Source: Alphaproteobacteria bacterium (GTDB taxonomy: Bacteria; Pseudomonadota; Alphaproteobacteria; UBA2136; UBA6156). From it: a DNA stretch of 11,493 nt. Where the stretch lies: positions 1-11,493 of the forward strand of contig JAIXZU010000077.1 of NCBI GenBank assembly GCA_027489415.1. Direction: 5' to 3'. Position 1 is the stretch's first letter. The number at the start of each line of letters is the position of its first letter. A program made the translations under genes and the position numbers. The notes under the pieces are model-generated. The model was not told where the DNA came from. It ran no database searches and worked only from the letters and a program-made list of their open reading frames with translations. Shown here one piece after another: positions 6,167 to 11,493 of this stretch.

Positions 6167-6226
6167 GCGCCAGCCGGATGATATTCCCAAAAATCCCATT
6201 TTTGGTGAATATCACCGTGCCGGCGC
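6167..6226 (-). other. Long imperfect hairpin (60 nt) behind the 6272-6793 gene
   Basis: GCGCC/GGCGC (6167-6171 and 6222-6226) closes an imperfect outer stem. The inner stem pairs GATATTC (6180-6186) with GAATATC (6207-6213). Next, CCAAAAAT pairs with ATTTTTGG around a CCC loop, with one bulged base at 6206. Two A/C mismatches on the plus strand (6172/6221, 6178/6215) become U-G pairs in minus-strand RNA. There is no U-run, so it is not a classical terminator. It may protect the 3' end of the mRNA or be a palindromic repeat. Confidence 0.6.
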
Positions 6227-6271
6227 AACCCCTACTTATCCAAGGCACTTCCTGTAAATCACAGCCCCCGC

Positions 6272-6793
6272 CTACACAACCCGCACGTCACTCCTATAAG
6301 CCTTGGCCATTTCCAAAAGCTTCGCCCCAACAGCCTGCTCCTCCGCCGTCACAATCCCATCAGCCCCCATCGCTTCCTGAATCCGCTTCTGCACTTCCTC
6401 ACCAATCTTAGCCTCCACCGCAGCCCGCTGCGCAGGCTCCATCGCCGCAAGCCGCTCTTCGCTAACCCCCATCTCACCCATGATTTTCTCACGCAACTTC
6501 TTCATCGCGGTGCGCATCGCGCCTTCCAACCCGCCAGCGGTCATCTCTTTCAGGTAATCAAACGCCGCACTCGCCGCCGCATCTGTCTTGTCGCCACTCA
6601 CCGCCGTAAGGCCGCCCTCGGCCTCACTGGCCTCTGCCACCGGCAAACTGCGTATTTCAATACCCGCCTGCGCCATCAGCGCCCCGAATTCCTCGCTGCC
6701 GGAAACCTCATCGGTCTTATCCGTCTTCCCACTCTGGGCCATATCCCAGATTTTCCCCAGCATCCCCGCCGCTAAACCAATCTCACCAATCAT
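6272..6793 (-). CDS. Hypothetical helical protein, 173 aa
   Basis: No function recognised. The start is ATG at 6793, five bases after a perfect AGGAGG (6804-6799). The GTG just before it is too close to that site. A glycine- and methionine-rich N-terminus (IGEIGLAAGMLGKIWDMAQ) is followed by a low-complexity acidic linker (about 22-75, S/T/E/D/A-rich). A conserved-looking helical region begins with FDYLKEMTAGGLEGAMR (77-93). It continues with KKLREKIMGEMGVSEERLAAM (split over 97-117) and EPAQRAAVEAKIGEEVQKR (118-136). This alternation of a GVSEE turn and PAQR turn recalls small uncharacterised proteobacterial proteins, as I remember them. GADGIVTAEEQA (142-153) has some EF-hand-like character but lacks the DxDxDG loop, so calcium binding is not claimed. 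No signal peptide or membrane helix is convincing. It lies downstream of the ELM1 gene, separated by a 270-bp gap holding palindromic element copy 2. Confidence 0.75.
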   Translation of the reverse strand: MIGEIGLAAGMLGKIWDMAQSGKTDKTDEVSGSEEFGALMAQAGIEIRSLPVAEASEAEGGLTAVSGDKTDAAASAAFDYLKEMTAGGLEGAMRTAMKKLREKIMGEMGVSEERLAAMEPAQRAAVEAKIGEEVQKRIQEAMGADGIVTAEEQAVGAKLLEMAKAYRSDVRVV

Positions 6794-6909
6794 CACAACC
6801 TCCTGAAGGCCCCACAGGCCACAAAGTTAATATCTACCGCTAACAATGCAAAAACCGTGCCCAAACACCCCAAAACCACTCCATGCGCAGCATTCCATTT
6901 GGCGCACCG

Positions 6910-6955
6910 TATGGCCGCAGGCCATAACCAAAAAAGTGCCAACCGCCAAAGGCGG
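6910..6955 (-). other. Two small hairpins upstream of the 6272-6793 gene
   Basis: TATGGCC-GCA-GGCCATA (6910-6926) and CCGCC-AAA-GGCGG (6943-6955) are perfect stems of 7 and 5 bp. Read on the minus strand, the second is followed eight bases later by a TTTTTT run (6935-6930), a loose fit to an intrinsic terminator for the operon ending with the ELM1 gene. The first sits further downstream and has no U-run. Confidence 0.4.
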
Positions 6956-6971
6956 AATCACTGGTTTGCAC

Positions 6972-7075
6972 GCAGGCGGCTATAAACGGTCACTCTGGAA
7001 GTTTTGGGCGTAGCGCAGTGTACGAGCGTACATAAGCTGCGCCCAAAAATTTCAGATGACCGTTTTAGCCCCTGC
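6972..7075 (+). repeat. Palindromic repeat element, copy 2 (104 bp)
   Basis: A near-continuous hairpin. GCAGG (6972-6976) pairs with CCTGC (7071-7075), then GGCTA with TAGCC, and AAACGGTCA (6984-6992) with TGACCGTTT (7057-7065). TCTGGAA pairs with TTTCAGA with one G-U, TTTTGGGCG (7002-7010) pairs with CGCCCAAAA (7040-7048), and the tip is TGTAC-GAGC-GTACA (7019-7032). It shares ends and orientation with copy 1 at 4111-4217. Its right arm overlaps the last codons and supplies the TAA stop of the ELM1-family gene (7065-7067). Confidence 0.85.
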
Positions 7076-8141
7076 CCCGCTTGGCCCAACGGGCCCTTAC
7101 GAACCCCGAAACCATCATGGTATCCATGAGCCCCGCCGCCGGAGCCCTCAGCGTCAACTGCCCATTCCACCACCGCGCCCGCCCCTGCTTGCCCAGCGCG
7201 TCATAATATCTCGCGAATTTCTTCGGCACGGCCTTTTCTTCACCCCACAGATAAACCGGCTTTCCGGCACTGGCCGCCTCACTCACCATGCTCACACTGT
7301 CGGCGGTCACCACCACGGCATCAGCCAAAGCAAGGTAAGCTAAATACGGGTTATCACGGGCGGTAATGTCATCCGGCGTCCACAGGAAGTACGGCACACC
7401 ACTGTCTTTCAACGTCTTTTCCACAACGGCGGTCACATTGGCTCCGGTACGGCGGCTGGTTGTCACCAACACACCAGCCTCATTCCCTTTCAGCGGCTTC
7501 ACAATCGCGTCCACCATCTCTTTGGCAGCAGCTTCATCGAATTTACCGTGCTTGCTCGCGCCACCAATCAGCATCGCAATCTTATAACCGCGCACATGGG
7601 CCAACCTGCGCGCCCAGCGGTCACCTTCCTGCGCCAGCTTGTCACGCGTGATGCGGTTGGGCGCCCCCAGCGTCACCACCACGTTATCAGCCTGCTTGTA
7701 ACTGTCATGCTGTTCCACTGCCACCACATTGTAATCGGAAGGCTTACCCGCAGGCCGCATCAGCGCCACCGTAAACAATCGCGGGTTGTGCTGTTTCAGG
7801 GCTTTTAGCACGCGGCTAATCTGGTAACCGGCCCCCACCAGCACGTCCATGTCGCGCACGTCGCGCTGCAACTGTACAAACTCGTCATACAACATGCTCA
7901 CAGGCAACATACGCAATAGCTTATTGGAATACTTGGGCCGCAGCGTCACCACTTCGGGGTCTTTAATCCCCAGCATCTCCACCACACCAATGCTGCGGTT
8001 TTCGCCGCCGGTGCGCCCGTCGCTCAAAATCATCACACGCGCCTTGGCAATATCAGGTATGGCCTGCAAATCCACCTCCGGCTGCACACGAATCCCCGCC
8101 TGCAACCGGCTGCCCAAATCCTGTTTCATCGCCTGCGCCAT
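7065..8141 (-). CDS. ELM1/GtrOC1-family putative glycosyltransferase
   Basis: A GT-B-like protein of the family named after the plant mitochondrial fission factor ELM1. It is common in alphaproteobacteria, where it is thought to act on cell-surface glycans; no substrate is established. Family hallmarks are RVMILSDGRTGGENRSIGV (residues 35-53) and TSRRTGANV (228-236). A third is NPYLAYLALADAVVVTADS (264-282), leading into VSMVSEAASAGKPVYLW (283-299). The last is the nucleotide-sugar-type donor pocket with the usual acidic E288. ATG at 8141 is chosen because AGGA lies 7 nt upstream. A TTG at 8147 would sit one base from that site. It encodes 358 aa, the last gene of the minus-strand operon, 40 nt after ispA. 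The final residues and the stop lie inside palindromic element copy 2, so the C-terminus may have been altered by that element. Confidence 0.85.
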   Translation of the reverse strand: MAQAMKQDLGSRLQAGIRVQPEVDLQAIPDIAKARVMILSDGRTGGENRSIGVVEMLGIKDPEVVTLRPKYSNKLLRMLPVSMLYDEFVQLQRDVRDMDVLVGAGYQISRVLKALKQHNPRLFTVALMRPAGKPSDYNVVAVEQHDSYKQADNVVVTLGAPNRITRDKLAQEGDRWARRLAHVRGYKIAMLIGGASKHGKFDEAAAKEMVDAIVKPLKGNEAGVLVTTSRRTGANVTAVVEKTLKDSGVPYFLWTPDDITARDNPYLAYLALADAVVVTADSVSMVSEAASAGKPVYLWGEEKAVPKKFARYYDALGKQGRARWWNGQLTLRAPAAGLMDTMMVSGFVRARWAKRGRG

Positions 8142-8181
8142 CCTCAAATCCTTTTTTTATTAAAGAAGAACCGGTAAATTC

Positions 8182-9123
8182 CTACTTCCCTCTGGAAACA
8201 CAATACCGCGCAATCAGCCGCAGTAAATCAGCTTCCTCACCAAAACTCTCAAGCACTTTCAGCGCCCGCTCAGCTTCCTGAAGCGCCCGCTCATGGGCGC
8301 CTTCCAGCCCCAGCAAACTCACAAAGGTGGTCTTACCGGCTTTGGCATCCTTACCCGGCGTTTTCCCAAGCTCTTCCGCGGTGCCGGTCACGTCCAGAAC
8401 ATCATCAAACACTTGGTAGGCCCGTCCCAGCGCGTCTCCAAAGGTCACCATCGCCAAACGCAGTTTGGTATCCGCATTGCCTAGCACCACGCCAGCCTCG
8501 CAACAGGCCGTAATGTTCATCCCCGTCTTCAGGTAATTCATGCGCGCAAGGTCGTCCACACCAAGGTTGGCGGGCTGCTCCCATTCCCACTGCATGTCCA
8601 CCATCTGTCCGGCCACCATGCCACGCGCTCCGCTGCTCTGGGCAAACAACTTGATAATCTCCAGCCGCACCGCCGCATCATCATGGCAACGGGCATCAGC
8701 CAGCAACTCAAACGCACCGGTCTGAAGGCCGTCACTGGCCAATATCGCCGTCGGCTCGTCAAACTGCTTGTGGGCCGTCGGCCGCCCGCGCCGCAGGTCG
8801 TCATTATCAAGGCTCGGCAAGTCATCCTGAATCAGGCTGTAGGTATGGATCATCTCCATCGCACTACCCACCCAGCCCGCACCGGCACCGGTGTAACCGG
8901 CCAACTTCGCCGCAGCGACCACCAGCGCAGGCCGCAACCTCTTGCCACCGGCAAAGGTGCTGTAACGCATGCATTCCAGCACACGGTCACCGGGCAGGCC
9001 CTGCATGGTGGGCAACCATTGGTCAAGGCATACTTCAACCTGTCCGGAAATCTCTTTCAGGGCAGCTTGCAAACGCTGGTTTTCATGGGAATCAAGGGCG
9101 AGGCGGTTATCCAAATGTGTCAT
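8182..9123 (-). CDS. ispA: Farnesyl diphosphate synthase (short-chain polyprenyl synthase)
   Basis: Condenses IPP with DMAPP and GPP to make FPP in the cytoplasm. FPP feeds undecaprenyl phosphate, quinones and hopanoids. At 313 residues it is slightly longer than E. coli IspA (299). Visible motifs are GGKRLRP (59-65, IPP binding) and the first aspartate-rich motif DDLPSLD (100-106), followed by NDDLRRGRPTAHK. KTG (199-201), GKDAKAGKTT (257-266) and the second aspartate-rich motif DDVLD (240-244) follow. The usual DDDD after the first motif is DNDD (N107), but the metal-binding D100, D101 and D106 are kept. ATG 9123 has no Shine-Dalgarno sequence. It is preceded by two hairpins and an overlapping 10-codon open frame (from 9139), so initiation may be coupled. 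No dxs follows; an ELM1-family gene takes that place. Confidence 0.94.
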   Translation of the reverse strand: MTHLDNRLALDSHENQRLQAALKEISGQVEVCLDQWLPTMQGLPGDRVLECMRYSTFAGGKRLRPALVVAAAKLAGYTGAGAGWVGSAMEMIHTYSLIQDDLPSLDNDDLRRGRPTAHKQFDEPTAILASDGLQTGAFELLADARCHDDAAVRLEIIKLFAQSSGARGMVAGQMVDMQWEWEQPANLGVDDLARMNYLKTGMNITACCEAGVVLGNADTKLRLAMVTFGDALGRAYQVFDDVLDVTGTAEELGKTPGKDAKAGKTTFVSLLGLEGAHERALQEAERALKVLESFGEEADLLRLIARYCVSRGK

Positions 9124-9139
9124 GCCGCAAATATGCCAT

Positions 9140-9172
9140 GGCCCCTCGGGCCTGTCGATGCACCCGCATCGA
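9140..9172 (-). promoter_or_regulatory. Paired hairpins between xseB and ispA
   Basis: TCGATGC-ACCC-GCATCGA (9155-9172) is a perfect 7-bp stem with a tetraloop. Two bases away, GGCCC-CTC-GGGCC (9140-9152) is a perfect 5-bp stem. Together they fill about half of the 71-nt gap and lie immediately before the ispA start region. There is no U-run, so termination is unlikely. mRNA processing, stability or translation control are possible. Confidence 0.5.
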
Positions 9173-9194
9173 ATATCACAACTATAAAAACGAA

Positions 9195-9413
9195 TTACGC
9201 GGCGTCCACAGGCGCGGTGTCACCGCGTGCGTTCATCACCTGTTCAACCTTAATCTCGGCCTGTTCAAGCTGGGCTTTGCATTTCGCCACCAGCTGCATG
9301 CCTTCGTCAAAAGCTTTTAGGGCTTCATCGAGCGGCATATCACCTTGCTCCATGCGTGCCACAAGCTTCTCCAGCAAAATCATGCTCTGCTCAAATGTCT
9401 CTTGTGCGGTCAT
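9195..9413 (-). CDS. xseB: Exodeoxyribonuclease VII small subunit
   Basis: Small subunit of the XseA-XseB nuclease that degrades single-stranded DNA to oligonucleotides. The 72-residue length is normal. The family pattern is clear: TFEQSMILLEKLVARMEQGD (residues 6-25), then MPLDEALKAFDEGMQLVAKCK (split over 26-46) and LEQAEIKVEQV. These form the helical hairpin that binds the C-terminal part of XseA. Its start overlaps the stop of the glycosyltransferase gene by one base (TAATG on the minus strand), which suggests translational coupling. The usual xseB-ispA order of proteobacteria is kept. XseA is not in the window. Confidence 0.94.
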   Translation of the reverse strand: MTAQETFEQSMILLEKLVARMEQGDMPLDEALKAFDEGMQLVAKCKAQLEQAEIKVEQVMNARGDTAPVDAA

Positions 9414-10486
9414 TAGCTCAACTCTTGTTTAATAAGGTGCCTGTAATATGACACATATTTATCCACAATGCCATCTTCAGAATAATCACGTACAAGCGTT
9501 TCGCGGGCTCCACGCACGATTTTCCGCTGCAAATTCTTATCTTCAGTGAGGATTTGTATGACATCACACAACCCCTCAGAATCTCCAACTTCCACCCGCA
9601 TCCCCGTCACTTTATCTTCCACCAACATTTCCAGCCCGCCAGTCCGGCTGGCAATTAACGGAACCTCATGCACCCACGCATCCAGGGCGGTGTTGCCCAG
9701 CGGCTCATGCAGGCTCGGCGCCAGCCACAGGTCAGCCGCCGCAGCGTAGGGCGTCACACTATCCTGCCATCCGGCCCAGCGCACGCGGTCAGCCACTCCC
9801 AGCTCACGGGCCAAGGCTTCCAGCTCACTCCGCTTTGGCCCCTCACCCACCAGTAACAGCACAAAACTCTTAGGCAGCTTGGCCAGTACACGTAATGCCA
9901 CATCAATCCCTTTCACCTCATGCAACCGCCCCGCCATCATCAGCACGGTCATAGAATCCGCAATCTTCAGCTTCTTACGCATCTCCGGCCGCACATCGCG
10001 CCAGTCGGCCTTTGGCTCCGGAATAAAATTGCTAATCATCGCCGTCCGCTCGCGTGGCCACCCGTGCCGCACGCAGTAATCCACAATCATCGGGGTGTTC
10101 CCAATCAGCTCGCGCACGCGGCCACGGTAATATTTTAAATCATAGAAACCACCTAACCGCGCCACCGTCGCCCACGGCCCCTGCGGCATAAACCGCGTCG
10201 CACGGTTCATCCAGCTCTGAATCACCTGTGGCTTGAACTCCCGCGCCAGCCGTTTCAGCATCCAGCGGCTTCGGAAATCAAACATCCCGCCATAAGGCAC
10301 CGTGCGCACATCCACACCAGACTCTTTCAGCATCCGCTCCAGCCAGCCGTGGCGCGCTGCCACCATCAGCTGCACATCCGCGCGGGCGTTCAGGGCAACC
10401 AGCAACCGGTACGCAAACATCTCGGCCCCACCGGGCTTCCCAGCCCCTATCATGTGGAGCACGCGCACCTTTCCCCCCTCAGGCAT
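9413..10486 (-). CDS. Glycosyltransferase family 4 (GT-B), surface polysaccharide
   Basis: Predicted cytoplasmic or membrane-associated transferase that adds a sugar from a nucleotide donor to a lipid-linked glycan. The 357-residue protein shows the GT4 layout. The N-terminal acceptor domain has GKPGGAEMFAYRLL (16-29). The C-terminal donor domain has AGRLHEVKGID (185-195), VGEGPKRSELE (213-223) and APSLHEPLGNTALDAW (256-271). The family E-x7-E motif reads E261-x7-D269, a conservative change. ATG 10486 follows the ligase stop by 3 nt but has no ribosome binding site. An alternative GTG at 10468 lies just after a GAGGGGGG stretch and would give a normal MRVLHMIG start. Its neighbours, an O-antigen ligase and an ELM1-family enzyme, support a lipopolysaccharide or O-antigen role. 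The exact sugar is unknown. Confidence 0.9.
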   Translation of the reverse strand: MPEGGKVRVLHMIGAGKPGGAEMFAYRLLVALNARADVQLMVAARHGWLERMLKESGVDVRTVPYGGMFDFRSRWMLKRLAREFKPQVIQSWMNRATRFMPQGPWATVARLGGFYDLKYYRGRVRELIGNTPMIVDYCVRHGWPRERTAMISNFIPEPKADWRDVRPEMRKKLKIADSMTVLMMAGRLHEVKGIDVALRVLAKLPKSFVLLLVGEGPKRSELEALARELGVADRVRWAGWQDSVTPYAAAADLWLAPSLHEPLGNTALDAWVHEVPLIASRTGGLEMLVEDKVTGMRVEVGDSEGLCDVIQILTEDKNLQRKIVRGARETLVRDYSEDGIVDKYVSYYRHLIKQELS

Positions 10487-10489
10487 AAA

Positions 10490-11493
10490 CTACACACCGG
10501 CTCCCGGCTTCACCACGCGCGGCGTGCGGCGGCGTTTTTTCAGGTCGTCTCCGCCCCAACCGGCACGCCAGCCCAGCACACAAATCATCACAAGGAAGGT
10601 CAACCACCAGCCGTTGAAAATGCTCGTATTCGCAAGCCCCGCAGTCAGGTAGGCACTCAAACTCGCAAAAGCGGCCACACCGTACAGGTTCCCCTTGGCG
10701 AAGGCATTGAAACGCCACAACACACCACCCATCAACACCATGAAGACGGCAAGGCTCACCACGCCACCTTCCAGCAATAACTGAATGAACCAGTTATGCG
10801 GGTGTAAATCAATCGCATCAGGCAGGTTGCGGTAGTTCATCACGCCAATCCCGAACAGCGGCTTTTCCCACACATGGCTCAGCGCCTGCGCCCATACTTC
10901 GCCACGGCCACTTAGCATGCCACGGCCCACATCCGCCTCACCCACAATGCTGGCGCGCTGGATCATAAACTGCACCCCGAACGCATAAGCATACAGCGCC
11001 ATACTCCCCACAATCGCCCCAATCCCCAACAAGTAATGCTTCTTATGAATCACAAGGCTGTGGTAACGGCCGGCCATGAACAGGAACAGCACGGTGCCCA
11101 CCATCAGCCCTACCCATCCGGCACGGCCTCCGCAAATCAGTCCGGCCATGAACAGGAACGTCGCCGCCGGCAGCGCAATGCGCATCGCAAACGGCTCGCC
11201 TTCGCGGCTTTTCATCATCAGGCGCGCCCACACAAACGGCACGGTTACCGCCAGCACACTGCTCATGAAGTTCAACCGGTACGGCGTCAGCGCCATGTCC
11301 TCACCATGAATCGCCGCACTGAGTCGCGGGCTGTGCGCCATCGCGTCAATCATCGCAATACCGGCAGCGGTCACGGTGCCAATCGCCAGCACCTTTAATA
11401 GCAATTCCAAGTGGCGCCCCGGCATCTCACGCAACGCCACAAACGGGGCTGCTGCCCCAGGGGCAATCGTCGCGGTCTGGAACCGCCGCTCAA
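10490..11493 (-). CDS. O-antigen ligase / polymerase family (Wzy_C), 5' end off the window
   Basis: Integral membrane protein of the WaaL/Wzy family, which joins undecaprenyl-linked O-antigen to lipid A-core or polymerises repeat units at the periplasmic face. The frame stays open to the right edge (upstream residues read ERRFQTATIAPGAAAPFVAL), so the GTG at 11440 is unlikely to be the start. The N-terminal membrane helices are missing. The visible ~334 residues hold about eight membrane segments. The family signature comes in two parts. ICGGRAGWVGLMVGTVLF is the SR-type helix. GVMNYRNLPDAIDLHPHNWF, followed by IQLLLEGGVVSLAVF, is the large periplasmic loop with the H-x-H-N motif important in ligases. 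The stop is 3 nt before the glycosyltransferase start, so it is the first visible gene of the five-gene operon. Ligase versus polymerase cannot be settled from this part. Confidence 0.9.
   Translation of the reverse strand, partial: ERRFQTATIAPGAAAPFVALREMPGRHLELLLKVLAIGTVTAAGIAMIDAMAHSPRLSAAIHGEDMALTPYRLNFMSSVLAVTVPFVWARLMMKSREGEPFAMRIALPAATFLFMAGLICGGRAGWVGLMVGTVLFLFMAGRYHSLVIHKKHYLLGIGAIVGSMALYAYAFGVQFMIQRASIVGEADVGRGMLSGRGEVWAQALSHVWEKPLFGIGVMNYRNLPDAIDLHPHNWFIQLLLEGGVVSLAVFMVLMGGVLWRFNAFAKGNLYGVAAFASLSAYLTAGLANTSIFNGWWLTFLVMICVLGWRAGWGGDDLKKRRRTPRVVKPGAGV

Noticed and set aside
6929..6940. CAAAAAAGTGCC at 6929-6940 as a further fragment of the palindromic element
   Set aside because: It matches about ten bases of copy 1 (CAAAAAGTGCC) but lacks the end motifs, so it could be chance.
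8683..9432. 249-codon plus-strand frame across ispA and xseB
   Set aside because: It lies entirely antisense to two genes with unmistakable motifs, and its composition is that of a frame shadow.
1..11493. CRISPR array, tRNA genes, transposases, toxin-antitoxin or phage-defence genes
   Set aside because: I looked on both strands and saw no regularly spaced repeats, no tRNA-like cloverleaf with a TTCGA loop in the right context, and no proteins of these families.

Overview
The window looks like an alphaproteobacterial chromosome. The evidence is the 5' end of a 16S rRNA gene, an MbfA-type ferritin/VIT1 fusion, a FabI enoyl-ACP reductase, an ELM1-family glycosyltransferase and an xseB-ispA pair. 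The order within the class cannot be fixed from so little rRNA. GTG and TTG starts occur, and most genes without a recognisable product have strong AGGAGG-type ribosome binding sites. There are no tRNAs, CRISPR arrays, transposases or phage genes, so most of the window is ordinary chromosome.

Layout, left to right. Positions 1-93 are the first ~93 nt of a 16S rRNA gene on the minus strand. It is preceded by a ~400 nt leader and a strong TTGACA-N17-TATACC promoter. A perfect 13-bp hairpin terminator at 651-681 closes a minus-strand gene of unknown function (690-1124). After a C-rich gap come two plus-strand envelope genes: a MepM-like M23 murein endopeptidase (1522-2769) and a one-membrane-segment protein of unknown function (2881-3396), each followed by a terminator. 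An unknown minus-strand gene (3449-4003) with a good promoter follows. mbfA (minus, 4236-5216) and fabI (plus, 5264-6070) are divergent across only 47 nt and appear to share a palindromic -10 region. fabI looks leaderless. A helical protein of unknown function (minus, 6272-6793) follows. The right third is a minus-strand operon read from the right edge: Wzy/WaaL-type O-antigen ligase (partial), GT4 glycosyltransferase, xseB, ispA and an ELM1-family glycosyltransferase. It combines surface-polysaccharide assembly with isoprenoid precursor synthesis, which also feeds the undecaprenyl carrier lipid.

The most unusual signal is not a gene. Two ~105 bp, almost fully self-complementary elements (4111-4217 and 6972-7075) share their ends and orientation but differ in the middle. 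In at least two paired positions a C-G pair in one copy is G-C in the other. All their non-Watson-Crick closures are G-U if the plus strand is the RNA. Each lies just behind the stop codon of a minus-strand gene, and the second supplies the stop codon of the ELM1 gene. They look like a dispersed palindromic repeat family. A separate double hairpin (6133-6226) has the opposite strand preference. All functional calls come from reading the sequence; no database search was made.
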